A DNA stretch of 64,000 nucleotides. Origin: Alteromonadaceae bacterium 2753L.S.0a.02. Its GTDB lineage: Bacteria > Pseudomonadota > Gammaproteobacteria > Pseudomonadales > Cellvibrionaceae. Positions 43,384-52,370 of the stretch are shown here, piece after piece. Below the pieces are notes generated by a model. It saw nothing but the letters and a program-made list of their open reading frames with translations. It was not told the origin of the DNA and made no database searches. How positions within the stretch are numbered: position 1 is the stretch's first letter; the number at the start of each line of letters is the position of its first letter. The stretch is from contig VISH01000002.1 in NCBI GenBank assembly GCA_007827375.1, forward strand, positions 4,179,001 through 4,243,000, in the 5' to 3' direction. The position numbers and the translations under genes are program-made.

Positions 43384-45225
43384 TTAATTACCTCGTGGCT
43401 CAATACCGCCCTTTTGATAAAATTGGTTAACTGAGATTCCGTTATTACCCAAAGGTGTATCCTGAGACAGGCCCACAAATTGCCCGCCAAGTTTCCACAG
43501 GGATTTCTCAAACAAACTGTATTTTGCCTGATCCCAAGTTGCCCAATCGTAACCAATTAAACCACCTGTATCACCGGAATTGGGGTTGATGCACCAGAAG
43601 GTATGATGAATCTTGTGATCGACCATGAAATCACGCAACTCGGTCATCCAGTGTTGATTACGATCACCATCCATATGACCGCCCCATTCGCCAATTAACA
43701 ATGGCGCTATGTTCTGGTCATGCAAATAGAACCAGTTGTCGTACCAAACATCTGAAAGCAGCGTGTAGCGGTCAAAGCCGGCATAAAACCAATCCTGATC
43801 CCATACTGAAGGGCCGTAATCATGGGGTGAATATACGATTTGATTGCCAGAAACATTTAAGGGGTAATCTTTAACACCGCGCAAATTGCCACCCCACCAC
43901 GTACCGTAATAATCGTGCTCGTCGTTGGATTCCCAATTCACGCTGTCGCGCGGATAAACTTCAACTCCCTCGACCAGAATCAGCACATTAGGGTTAATCG
44001 CTAAAATACGATTGGCGGCTTCTTCGGCAACCCGCTTCCAGTTGTTGGGGTGATTGGAATTATCCCAGCGGGCCGCCGCCGTTTCAGCATGAGCCTTACC
44101 GTGGGGTTCATTTTCCAAATCAAACGCAATTAAGGTATCGTCATTTTTGTAACGCGCCGCAATCCACTCCCAGGTTTCATAGAAGATAGCCTCGGTAATG
44201 GTACCGTTGTACCACAAGGGCGCCACGTGACCACTGTTATCCGCCAAGGCACTGTGCACATCCAGCATCACCTTCAGCCCCATTTGATCGGCTAATTCCA
44301 AAGTGCGATCGAAAATTTGCAGGGAATTTAAGCCATCCAATTCGGGGTTCGCCCAGGTATTTACATTAACGGGTTTATATACACCATTCATCCATTCATA
44401 AATCAGCTCTGTGGAAATGGGAACGCGAAGAATGTTAATACCATGATCAACGATATCCTGCATAAATGTTTCTTGATGAGCCGACCACAATCCGTGGAAG
44501 ACGCGTTCGGTTGCATTAAAACCAAACCAATTCGCACCGGTTAACCATACTGCACGACCGTTTTTATCCACAATCGAATTTCCATCGACGTGCAACCAAT
44601 CGCCGCCTCCTGAAGTTGAGGTACTGGAACTACTGGATGAACTGCTCGAGGAGGAACTGCTGGATGAACTTGAAGAGGAACTGCTCGAACTGCTGCTTGT
44701 TGAACTGTTACTTGATGAGCTACTGCTTGACGAACTAGTAGAAGATGAGCTGGAAGAACTGCTCGAGTTAGAGGAACTGCTGGAACTTGAAGAACTGCTG
44801 GAACTGGATGAACTGCTCGAAGAGCTGCTGCTCGTGGAGCTTCCCGATGTAGAACACAAATCCCCGGTAACATCGGGTATTTCGGCATTACCGGTACCCT
44901 GCATACCAAATTCCGCATGACTGCCAGGCGCCAAATTACCATTCCAGCTTAAACTGCTCGCTGAATAGGGGTTGTTGCCAGATAGAGACGCGTTCCAGCT
45001 ATTGGTTAGGCGGTCAGCACCGGCGTATTCCCAGGCAACCTGCCAGCCATTGACTGTGCTTGCCGTGTCATTTGTGACCGTTATGATTGCTGTGAAACCG
45101 TTTGGCCAGGCATTAGTTACAGTGTAATCACAGGCAGCATGCACTGCTGCGCCGTTGAAAAATAACGTGGCCGCGGCAAGGCTGGTGACTAAACCACGTA
45201 ATTTAGCTTGTTTTTTAATAGGCAT
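43384..45225 (-). CDS. Secreted endoglucanase: CBM2 - polyserine linker - GH5 catalytic domain
   Basis: 613 aa. Signal peptide to about residue 31 (AAATLFFNGAAVHA). The N-terminal family 2 carbohydrate-binding module (~32-128: CDYTVTNAWPNGFTAIITVT, GWQVAWEYAG and a closing Cys) is followed by a ~75-residue serine linker. The GH5 domain (~210-613) has TGANWFGFNATERVFHGLWS, HGINILRVPIS, the acid/base Glu in FDLENEPHG (~371) and the nucleophile in PLLIGEWGGH (~512). All catalytic residues are present. It hydrolyses beta-1,4-glucan (cellulose or similar) outside the cell. It sits in a conserved housekeeping block as an apparent insertion. An inverted repeat just upstream may be its control site. 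Confidence 0.94.
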   Translation of the reverse strand: MPIKKQAKLRGLVTSLAAATLFFNGAAVHAACDYTVTNAWPNGFTAIITVTNDTASTVNGWQVAWEYAGADRLTNSWNASLSGNNPYSASSLSWNGNLAPGSHAEFGMQGTGNAEIPDVTGDLCSTSGSSTSSSSSSSSSSSSSSSSSSSSSNSSSSSSSSSTSSSSSSSSSNSSTSSSSSSSSSSSSSSSSSSSSSSSSSTSTSGGGDWLHVDGNSIVDKNGRAVWLTGANWFGFNATERVFHGLWSAHQETFMQDIVDHGINILRVPISTELIYEWMNGVYKPVNVNTWANPELDGLNSLQIFDRTLELADQMGLKVMLDVHSALADNSGHVAPLWYNGTITEAIFYETWEWIAARYKNDDTLIAFDLENEPHGKAHAETAAARWDNSNHPNNWKRVAEEAANRILAINPNVLILVEGVEVYPRDSVNWESNDEHDYYGTWWGGNLRGVKDYPLNVSGNQIVYSPHDYGPSVWDQDWFYAGFDRYTLLSDVWYDNWFYLHDQNIAPLLIGEWGGHMDGDRNQHWMTELRDFMVDHKIHHTFWCINPNSGDTGGLIGYDWATWDQAKYSLFEKSLWKLGGQFVGLSQDTPLGNNGISVNQFYQKGGIEPRGN

Positions 45226-45253
45226 AATTATCCCTCATGAAGAGTTAGAGCAG

Positions 45254-45270
45254 AATAACTCATAGTTATT
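45254..45270. promoter_or_regulatory. Operator-like inverted repeat upstream of the GH5 cellulase
   Basis: AATAACT (45254-45260), CAT, AGTTATT (45264-45270): a perfect 7-3-7 palindrome, 28 bases before the cellulase ATG. An overlapping pairing GAGTTA/TAACTC (45242-45247 with 45256-45261) could form an alternative hairpin in the mRNA leader near the ribosome site (GAGGGATAATT). Confidence 0.45.
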
Positions 45271-45481
45271 TTTAGATTTATTGTCTAAGAATTATTCAGA
45301 GCGCAGACCCGGGCAGGCCTTAGGTGAGAGCAAAAAATTATTATTTTAATTGCACAGTATCATTGTCTGGATGTGCCCAGATCTGCGCTTATGTTAACCC
45401 TCTAACGAAGGCTGAATTTGATTCTGAACAAGTTTTGATGGGGGCCGATTAACACTAAATCTCGGCAATTTCGAGCTTGTA

Positions 45482-46714
45482 TCAATTTACCGTCACGCTT
45501 CTGGCGCGATAGGAAACGGCAGCGAGCATGCAAGCTAAAAAAACATAAACGGCAAGCGCCAGAGAAAGCTGACTTAACGAAATGCCACGATCAATTAAAA
45601 CACCAAATAACACGGGTGATAACGATGTTGACCAAACCCCGAACGATGTTGCCATCGAGCGTATAGTACCAAGACTGGCCGTTCCATATATTTCCGCCCA
45701 AAGCGAACCGACAATAGGGCCAGTACTCCCTATCGAAACTCCCAGCAGCGACAACACGAGAAATACCAGGTAATCACCTCTTAATAAAAATATCGCTATC
45801 ATTGCCAGCAGCAACGGCAGGTTGTAAATCGCGAGCAAACGCGTTGCTGTGTAACGATCGACCGCCACCCCAGCGGCAATTGAACTTATCCAATGAACAA
45901 TACCGTAGGCAACAAAACCCAGCGCAAATACTTCGCGGCTCCACTGGCGCTGCTGCATAACAAAATCTTGATGTATGAATATGCCAGTAACAAGAAAAGG
46001 CGCTGCGATCAGTGCTGGCAAGAATAGCCAGAAACGCCGGTCTGCCAAAACTAACAATCTCGCACTTGTCGTTTTAGTAACCTTATTTTCATTGTTCGTA
46101 AGCTGCGCCGGATCTATCTCAAAACCATCCGATCTGGCGCGCTGTAATAAAAAGTGGAACATGGGAACAAAAAATAATACTGTAAAACCGGCAATAAAAA
46201 GCCAACTGTTATGCCAGCCTACCCACGCAATTAACACTGTTGCCACAATGGGTAAAAAAATCTCACCCACTGGGACTCCTGATGCCGCGATGCTTATGGC
46301 TTTACCGCGATTGTTAGAAAAACAACGCGCCATCACCGTTATACCGGTATGCGGCAGCATCCCCTGGCCGCAAAGGCGCACTAAATAAAATGCCACCACC
46401 AGCACAATAAAAGAATTGGCAAAAGTAAATAACACAGCGGCGCAAGTCAAACCGATCGCCGCCATCAGAGTAAAGCGTGCTAGTGGCAAAGTGTCTATGT
46501 AACCACCCACAAACATCAAACTGCTTCCGGCAAGGAGTGTTGCGATGGAATAAATCAAACCGTAACTGGATGCGGAGAGCGATAGCTGCTGCTGTATTGC
46601 AGCCCCATAACTTCCAAGAAAAAAAGATTGCCCAAAGTTACCCATAAACACGGCTAGAAAACCGAAGAGTAAAATAAACCTGCCCTGAGATAAAAAACCA
46701 GACAATACCACCAT
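45482..46714 (-). CDS. MFS transporter
   Basis: 410 aa with about twelve membrane helices and the short loop between helices 2 and 3 (GGYIDTLPLARFTLMAA) typical of the major facilitator fold. The central cytoplasmic loop (~195-220) is hydrophilic (RARSDGFEIDPAQLTNNENK). The first half contains GQSFFLGSYGAAIQQQLSLS, as in monocarboxylate/nitrate-type permeases. The ATG at 46714 is preferred over a TTG four codons upstream. Substrate unknown. It is the neighbour of the cellulase but about 250 bases downstream of the cellulase promoter region, on the same strand and upstream in transcription order; no clear terminator separates them. Confidence 0.88.
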   Translation of the reverse strand: MVVLSGFLSQGRFILLFGFLAVFMGNFGQSFFLGSYGAAIQQQLSLSASSYGLIYSIATLLAGSSLMFVGGYIDTLPLARFTLMAAIGLTCAAVLFTFANSFIVLVVAFYLVRLCGQGMLPHTGITVMARCFSNNRGKAISIAASGVPVGEIFLPIVATVLIAWVGWHNSWLFIAGFTVLFFVPMFHFLLQRARSDGFEIDPAQLTNNENKVTKTTSARLLVLADRRFWLFLPALIAAPFLVTGIFIHQDFVMQQRQWSREVFALGFVAYGIVHWISSIAAGVAVDRYTATRLLAIYNLPLLLAMIAIFLLRGDYLVFLVLSLLGVSIGSTGPIVGSLWAEIYGTASLGTIRSMATSFGVWSTSLSPVLFGVLIDRGISLSQLSLALAVYVFLACMLAAVSYRARSVTVN

Positions 46715-46861
46715 AACGCCCGCCAAATCATGAGGCGCGCATTATATCCTACTCTAGAATAACGACGTGAATACTAGCGCGAGAAGTTTGAGCCAGAGCG
46801 GTAACATTGGGGTAGAGCACCCGCCCTTAAATTCGAGCGAGTGTCATTTTTGCGTAAGCCA

Positions 46862-47194
46862 CTAATGGCGAAGTTCGAGCATCGCGCTGGTGTTAATAGA
46901 ACCATCGACCTCAAGTAACCCAAATTGCGATTGATCTGCGTTGGCAACAACTACCATGGGATCCTGAAACAAGGGACGTCGTATAAACGCCAGTTGCCAC
47001 CCAAAACTCTCCATATGCCGCAAAGACATGCTTTGATCTTCGTTGAGGTACTCGGAGAGATTGTAGGGAATAGGCTTACTGCGATTACGTCGCTCGCGCT
47101 TCTTTGAAACGCCTGAGGGAGCAGCGCTTTCTTGTTGACTGTCGCCTTCGACTACGGAGTAGCCTGGCACATTTGATTGAAAATTTGATTGCAT
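46862..47194 (-). CDS. Small conserved-looking protein of unknown function
   Basis: 110 aa. A polar N-terminus with a basic patch (SKKRERRNRSKPIPYNLSEY) is followed by a compact domain (LNEDQSMSLRHMESFGWQLA, FIRRPLFQDPMVVVANADQS, FGLLEVDGSINTSAMLELRH). No signal peptide or membrane segment. The second half looks folded and well formed, but I do not recognise a family. The ATG at 47194 has a GAG/AAGGA region upstream; a longer frame to 47308 looks unsupported. A long non-coding stretch lies upstream. Confidence 0.65.
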   Translation of the reverse strand: MQSNFQSNVPGYSVVEGDSQQESAAPSGVSKKRERRNRSKPIPYNLSEYLNEDQSMSLRHMESFGWQLAFIRRPLFQDPMVVVANADQSQFGLLEVDGSINTSAMLELRH

Positions 47195-47610
47195 AATCGT
47201 CTCATTCCTTCGAGCTACATCGGGAAGCTCACACCACAATCTGACAACATGTATTGTGACCACACACCCTGTGTTATCACCACAGATTGTCAATAAGCTT
47301 CGACCCACATTGAAGTTAAGTCAAAAATTTCTCTGATCTATAAAAAACTCTATTCATGCAGAAGTTGCATAAAGAATAACCGGGTACATCCTACACTGCA
47401 AGCTGGTTCTATAAGCAGATTTTCGCGCCAATTGTTATATTTTGTAACTCTTAGAGTTATTCTTTTTGATCGATATAAATCTAAGGTTTTGAGCAATTTC
47501 AGATTTATATTCTGAACAAATAGTCCAGATAAACGCGCGCTATGTGGGTTACCGAGGGATTTCTAACGCAAAGTGGTGTTACGAGAAAACTCATTTTACA
47601 ACAACACTAT
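47195..47610. other. Intergenic region with operator-like palindrome
   Basis: About 415 bases, A/T-rich and without a recognisable gene. At 47445-47459 it contains the perfect 15-base palindrome TAACTCT-T-AGAGTTA. The half-site resembles the TAACTC/GAGTTA repeat upstream of the GH5 cellulase, so both could bind the same regulator. The region probably holds the promoter for the small gene at 46862-47194. Confidence 0.4.
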
Positions 47611-48159
47611 CTATTCACCTTGGATAAAACACTCCCGGTAAAACGCCAATTCAGCAATCGACTCACGAATATCATCGAGCGCTAGGTGAGTTCCCTGCTT
47701 ACTAAATCCAGCACTCAAACCAGGCCTCCAGCGCGCAGCAAGCTCCTTCAAAGTGCTGACATCAAGGTTACGGTAATGAAAATAATCTGCCAGACGCGGC
47801 ATATATCGTTGTAGAAAACGGCGATCCTGACCGATAGAGTTTCCGCACATCGGCGATTTCCCTGACGGCACCCACTGGGCGAGAAAGTCCAATGTCGCCT
47901 GTTCTGCGATTGTCGTGGTTATTTCGCTTTCCCGGACACGCTGCGTTAAACCCGATTTACCATGCTGCGTTGTGCACCATTCATCCATTTGCTGTAGCAC
48001 CAAATCGGGCTGGTGAATCGCCATCGCCGGCCCCTCTGCGAGGATATTAAGTTGCGGGTCAGTCACCACGGTCGCAATTTCGATAATAACGTCTTGCTCG
48101 GGAATCAACCCGGTCATCTCGAGATCTATCCAAATCAAATTGTTTTCGCTGCTAGTCAT
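47611..48159 (-). CDS. orn: Oligoribonuclease
   Basis: 182 aa. 3'-5' exonuclease that clears short RNAs, including pGpG from c-di-GMP breakdown. DEDDh motifs are all present: LIWIDLEMTGL, GNSIGQDRRFL and HLALDDIRESI. The ATG at 48159 gives the normal N-terminus; longer starts at 48171 and 48195 are possible. Divergent from rsgA, as in Pseudomonas, with about 105 bases between. Confidence 0.97.
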   Translation of the reverse strand: MTSSENNLIWIDLEMTGLIPEQDVIIEIATVVTDPQLNILAEGPAMAIHQPDLVLQQMDEWCTTQHGKSGLTQRVRESEITTTIAEQATLDFLAQWVPSGKSPMCGNSIGQDRRFLQRYMPRLADYFHYRNLDVSTLKELAARWRPGLSAGFSKQGTHLALDDIRESIAELAFYRECFIQGE

Positions 48160-48264
48160 AGGCTTTTCCATTACAATGTCGCGTGTTAACCCCAAAGTTT
48201 AACAGCTATTAGAAGGAAGATCTTATCAACACGCCGCCCTCACTAACGCCGCACAACCACCTGC

Positions 48265-49254
48265 ATGTCTAAGCAGCGACTTACGCGTCAGCAGTCGCGA
48301 CGCATTGCCAATCAGCGTGACAATCTTGCCAACAGCCAGGAAAATTCTGAGCTCGAAAATGGCCTTGTGATTGCGCGTTTCGGCAATCAGGCAGATGTTG
48401 AAACGGATCGTGGTGAAGTGTTTCGTTGTCATTTGCGTCGCAATTTAGGCGACATCGTCACCGGCGATAAGGTGGTTCTGGAGCGAGGTAGTGAAAGTGC
48501 CGTGGTCGCTTCCGTAAAACCCGCCAAAAATCGCCTGCAAAGACCTGACAGCTATGGCAAATTGAAAGCTGTTGCGGCAAATATCGATCAAATGGTGATT
48601 GTTATCGCACCTCAACCCCAGGCGCACGCCAATCTTATTGATCGCTATCTGGTAGTTGCAGAAAATCTTGGTGTGACCCCATTATTACTCGTTAACAAGT
48701 GTGACCTACTAAGCCCCGAGAACCGCGGGCACATCAACAAAATTAAAGAACAATATGACGCATTAGGTTATCGATTGCTCGAAGTCTCAGCAAAAACTGC
48801 GGCGGGACAGGCGCAGCTTAAAGAGAATCTCGCAGCCAAAACCAGCGTGTTTGTCGGTCAATCTGGCGTTGGCAAGTCGTCTCTGCTACAAAAGCTTTTA
48901 CCGCATGAAACGTTAAAAATTGGCGAGCTCTCGGAACAGGTTAACAAAGGGAAACATACCACCACACACGCCGCCCTCTACCACTTCCAGAACGGCGGTA
49001 ACTGCATTGATTCGCCAGGCATTCGTGAATTTGGCCTATGGCATTTCACGCGCGAACAGGTAGTAAATGGATTCTCCGAGCTGCGTGAAATAGCGCAACA
49101 CTGCAAATTTCGTGATTGTACACACAAAAATGATCCGGGTTGTGCCATTCGTCTGGCCCTGGAGGAAAACGGCATTTCGGAAGCACGGTATCTGAGTTTT
49201 CTACGTATAATCGATACTTTGGATGACGTTCAAATCAAAGCACCAGGATATTAA
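48265..49254 (+). CDS. rsgA: Ribosome small subunit biogenesis GTPase RsgA
   Basis: 329 aa. Circularly permuted GTPase that acts late in 30S assembly. N-terminal OB domain after a basic leader (SKQRLTRQQSRRIANQRDN), then G4 VNKCDLL, G1 GQSGVGKSSLLQKL, G3 DSPGIREFGL, and the zinc-binding C-terminal domain CKFRDCTHKNDPGCAIRLAL. No clear ribosome-binding site precedes the ATG; the start rests on family agreement. Followed within ten bases by the rhodanese gene. Confidence 0.97.
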   Translation: MSKQRLTRQQSRRIANQRDNLANSQENSELENGLVIARFGNQADVETDRGEVFRCHLRRNLGDIVTGDKVVLERGSESAVVASVKPAKNRLQRPDSYGKLKAVAANIDQMVIVIAPQPQAHANLIDRYLVVAENLGVTPLLLVNKCDLLSPENRGHINKIKEQYDALGYRLLEVSAKTAAGQAQLKENLAAKTSVFVGQSGVGKSSLLQKLLPHETLKIGELSEQVNKGKHTTTHAALYHFQNGGNCIDSPGIREFGLWHFTREQVVNGFSELREIAQHCKFRDCTHKNDPGCAIRLALEENGISEARYLSFLRIIDTLDDVQIKAPGY

Positions 49255-49264
49255 GGAGTTGACC

Positions 49265-50134
49265 ATGCCCGCGCCCCTACTACCCCTGTTATTGGAACCC
49301 AAGCAATTGTCGGGCTTTCTCGAAGAGCGCACCGCAACCCTGAACGACACGGAACAGCAAGAAAATAACGAGCCCCCGGCGCCAATGTGTGTTGTTGATG
49401 TCTGCTCTGAACAATCTTACATGGCTGGCCATATTCCCGGGGCTGTGCACTTCCCCATTCAAGGCATGATTAGCGGCTTGCCACCGGTGCCTGGCAAGTT
49501 ACCGGGACTTGCGCAATTAACTCGTGCATTTTCCCACCTTGGGTACAGCCCAGACACACATTACGTTGTTTATGATGATGAAGGCGGTGGCTGGGCCGGA
49601 CGCTTCATTTGGACGCTGGATGTAATTGGCCATCGACACTATTCGTATTTAAACGGTGGTCTCCTCGCATGGCGTAAAGACAATCTCGACACTGAGCAAA
49701 GTGATAACGCCGCGACGCCTACCGAGCCGGCGCTGACGATTCATCCTGAACCTATTGCTGAAATTCCACACATCCTTGCCAACCTTCAGGAAACTGACTT
49801 TGTAGTTTGGGATGCACGTTCCCCCGAAGAGTATCGCGGTGAAAAAGTACTGGCGAGCAAAGGTGGCCACATTCCAGGGGCCATCAACTGCGAGTGGACC
49901 AACCTCATGGATTCCGACAATGGCTTCAGAATTCGTGAAGATGCCGAAGAACGCCTGGCACTGCTGGGCATTCGCAAAGGTCAGAATGTCGTAACCCATT
50001 GCCAAAGCCACCACCGCTCAGGCTTCACTTATCTTGTGGGACGCATTTTAGGCTTCAATATTAAAGGCTACCACGGTTCGTGGGCAGAATGGGGAAACCA
50101 CCCCGATACGCCAGTGGAAGAAGCCAGCCTGTGA
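49265..50134 (+). CDS. Thiosulfate sulfurtransferase (tandem rhodanese)
   Basis: 289 aa. Two rhodanese domains: an inactive N-terminal one (VVDVCSEQSYMAGHIPGAVH) and a catalytic C-terminal one (VWDARSPEEYRGEKV, GGHIPGAINCEW) with active-site loop CQSHHRSG. The catalytic Cys is at about residue 242. Transfers sulfur from thiosulfate to cyanide or another thiophile in the cytoplasm, and matches RhdA-type enzymes of Pseudomonas. AAGGAG precedes the ATG at 49265. Its stop overlaps the psd start (GTGA). Confidence 0.94.
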   Translation: MPAPLLPLLLEPKQLSGFLEERTATLNDTEQQENNEPPAPMCVVDVCSEQSYMAGHIPGAVHFPIQGMISGLPPVPGKLPGLAQLTRAFSHLGYSPDTHYVVYDDEGGGWAGRFIWTLDVIGHRHYSYLNGGLLAWRKDNLDTEQSDNAATPTEPALTIHPEPIAEIPHILANLQETDFVVWDARSPEEYRGEKVLASKGGHIPGAINCEWTNLMDSDNGFRIREDAEERLALLGIRKGQNVVTHCQSHHRSGFTYLVGRILGFNIKGYHGSWAEWGNHPDTPVEEASL

Positions 50135-50994
50135 GGGATTTTTTATTCATTGTTCTGCAGTTTGTGCTGCCACATCACGGCGTATCACGACTCGTCGGCT
50201 GGTTTGCTCAATCCGAAATCAGCTGGCTCAAAAATTTTTTAATTTCAAAATTCGCGGCGCACTTCCAGGTTAATATGGAAGAGGCTATCGAGCCGAAATT
50301 AACCAACTATCGTAGTTTTAACGAATTCTTTTGCCGCGCTCTAAAACCCGAGAGCCGGCCACTGGAATTAAATGACAAGGCTCTACTGTGTCCCGCCGAC
50401 GGCGCAATTAGTCAACTGGGAGAAATCAATCAGCAAACGGTATTTCAAGCCAAAGGCAAGAGTTTCAACCTGCGTACCTTGTTAGCGGGAGACGCAGAAC
50501 TGGCACAAACATTTGAGAACGGCTCTTTTTGTACCATTTATCTTTCCCCTAAAGATTATCATCGTGTACATATGCCAATGTCGGGCAAACTCTTGCAAAT
50601 GACTCATGTACCTGGAGCTTTGTTTTCTGTTAATCCCACCACGGTAAACAACGTCGATAATTTATTTGCCCGTAACGAAAGAGTGGTTTGTCATTTCAAA
50701 ACCGATATTGGAAGCGTTGCAGTAATTTTGGTGGGAGCAATGATCGTTGCCTCAATAGATACCGTTTGGGCCGGAGAGGTAGCCCCTGTAGGTCGCAAAC
50801 CTAGTCACTATTACTACAACAACAAAACCATTGAATTGCAACAAGGCGAGGAAATGGGACGATTCAAGTTGGGCTCAACGGTGATACTCGCCACACCTCC
50901 CGGCGTAACCCAATGGTTTGATCTTAAAGAAGGCGATAAGGTGCGATTGGGACAAACCATTGCAAATCTGGTTAACCCGCAGATCACCGATTAA
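50131..50994 (+). CDS. psd: Phosphatidylserine decarboxylase proenzyme
   Basis: 287 aa. Makes phosphatidylethanolamine on the inner membrane. It self-cleaves at the LGST motif (GRFKLGSTVILATPPG), which turns the Ser into the pyruvoyl cofactor. FNEFFCRAL, PADGAISQLGEI, FCTIYLSPKDYHRVHMP and VPGALFSVNP are conserved. The start is a GTG that overlaps the TGA of the rhodanese gene, which explains why an ATG-initiated frame would intrude 50 bases into that gene. Confidence 0.97.
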   Translation: MRDFLFIVLQFVLPHHGVSRLVGWFAQSEISWLKNFLISKFAAHFQVNMEEAIEPKLTNYRSFNEFFCRALKPESRPLELNDKALLCPADGAISQLGEINQQTVFQAKGKSFNLRTLLAGDAELAQTFENGSFCTIYLSPKDYHRVHMPMSGKLLQMTHVPGALFSVNPTTVNNVDNLFARNERVVCHFKTDIGSVAVILVGAMIVASIDTVWAGEVAPVGRKPSHYYYNNKTIELQQGEEMGRFKLGSTVILATPPGVTQWFDLKEGDKVRLGQTIANLVNPQITD

Positions 50995-52370
50995 TTAAAC
51001 CCCGGTAACTTCAAGCCTTTACGCTTAAACAGTGACAACAAGCCTTTCCCTTGTTTACGCTGAATATATTCATCGCGGATACCAACGACATCAACATTGT
51101 AAGCACCCGGCTGAAGATCCTGTAGAATATCAATGCGCTCAATTTCCGATGGGTGATATTTACCGGAATCCAATTTTGCCTGTTTTTCTTTTTCTTCTGC
51201 GGCAAGATCAATCAGCTGATATTGATGCAACGGGTTCTTGTAAGCATCCAATACCACCATGACAACCGGCTTAAGGCGGCGTTCGAAATTTTGCTCAACC
51301 ACAACGCCCACTTCACCGGTTGACAGCTCCACAAGTGTTCCTGTGGGATAAAGCCCAATGGCGCGAATAAACTCGACCACCAGCTCTTCCTGAAACTCGA
51401 TTTCACGCAACTCATAGAGTTTTGCCACCGCTTTGGAGGGCGATACCGGCAGCGCTTCGCCACGGGGGTTAATCGTCTCATCGTAAAAGGTGACTATTCC
51501 GGCAATCTTACCCAAGAGTGGAATTTTATCGCCACGTAAATGCTGGGGAAAACCACTACCGTTAACACGCTCGCAGTGCGTTTTTACTACCGAGGTTACA
51601 CGTGGCTGCACATCCGGAAGCTTCCGCAAAATCTCCACGCCGTAATCAATAAACTTTTCAAAGGCTTGTTGCTCGGTGGTATTTCGGATTTTTACCTCGA
51701 GCAGATGTTTGGGCAAACGGGTTTTGCCAATATCCTTAAGTAACACCCCCATTGCAAGTACATCCAAATCCGCCTTGGGTAAACCAATGTGGCGCCCGAA
51801 AAGAATAGCCCACACGGCTGAACGCACTGCGTGTGAATAGGTGTATTCATCCTTTTCTCGCACCCGGCTCAACCAAGTGAAGGCATCCGGGCTACGCAAT
51901 ACGCTATCAACCATCTGGCTGGCGACGCGTTTAGTTTCATTGACCGGAACGTTGTGATGGTCGCGATTCACTTGCTGCATTACTGCGCTCACCGCGTTAT
52001 AAACCTGCTGATGCAACTCCCGAGCAGGCTCCATTTCCTTTTCTAACGGTTGTATTTCTCGGTATACATCTCGGCGTATTTTAAGGGGGGCGACATCAGC
52101 GATGCGCGACTGTCGCGGAGCTCGCACCTGTTTACGATTGGCATTTTTTGAGGTGAGCCTGCGAAGGTCGGTTTTGACGGGAGCAGAGCCTTTAACAACA
52201 TCGATGTAGACAAAGTTGCAATGAACCTTCAGCTCTTTGATCTCATCCAGATCGCGGATGTAAAAACCTTGCAAGGGGAACGGTGTCTGTGTCCAGGGGC
52301 GATCCAGACCAGAGACAAACATTCCCACAGTCAACTCATCGACGTCGACTTTGACTTGCTTTATACCCAA
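50991..52370 (-). CDS. HD-GYP-type protein with DUF3391 N-terminus and eroded catalytic motifs
   Basis: 459 aa. The N-terminal DUF3391 domain (VDVDELTVGMFVSGLDRPW) is followed by an HD-GYP domain (~160-330). The expected HD pair reads LLKDIGKTRLP (His replaced by Lys), the downstream His-containing helix reads KFIDYGVEILRKL, and the GYP loop reads THCERVNGSGFPQHLRG. Some metal ligands of active c-di-GMP phosphodiesterases therefore seem lost. A C-terminal extension includes VGIRDEYIQRKQGKGLLSLF. The start is TTG with GAGG seven bases ahead. It is convergent with psd, as in Pseudomonas. It is probably a non-catalytic c-di-GMP-linked protein or scaffold. Confidence 0.88.
   Translation of the reverse strand: MGIKQVKVDVDELTVGMFVSGLDRPWTQTPFPLQGFYIRDLDEIKELKVHCNFVYIDVVKGSAPVKTDLRRLTSKNANRKQVRAPRQSRIADVAPLKIRRDVYREIQPLEKEMEPARELHQQVYNAVSAVMQQVNRDHHNVPVNETKRVASQMVDSVLRSPDAFTWLSRVREKDEYTYSHAVRSAVWAILFGRHIGLPKADLDVLAMGVLLKDIGKTRLPKHLLEVKIRNTTEQQAFEKFIDYGVEILRKLPDVQPRVTSVVKTHCERVNGSGFPQHLRGDKIPLLGKIAGIVTFYDETINPRGEALPVSPSKAVAKLYELREIEFQEELVVEFIRAIGLYPTGTLVELSTGEVGVVVEQNFERRLKPVVMVVLDAYKNPLHQYQLIDLAAEEKEKQAKLDSGKYHPSEIERIDILQDLQPGAYNVDVVGIRDEYIQRKQGKGLLSLFKRKGLKLPGFN

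Noticed and set aside
44541..44942. Minus-strand frame through the cellulase linker (Val/Ala/Arg/Pro-rich)
   Set aside because: A phase shadow of the serine codons; the CBM2-linker-GH5 frame is continuous.
43328..47610. Search for transposase genes, terminal inverted repeats or tRNA attachment sites at the borders of the cellulase segment
   Set aside because: None was found by eye; the hairpin at 43328-43361 is better explained as a shared terminator.
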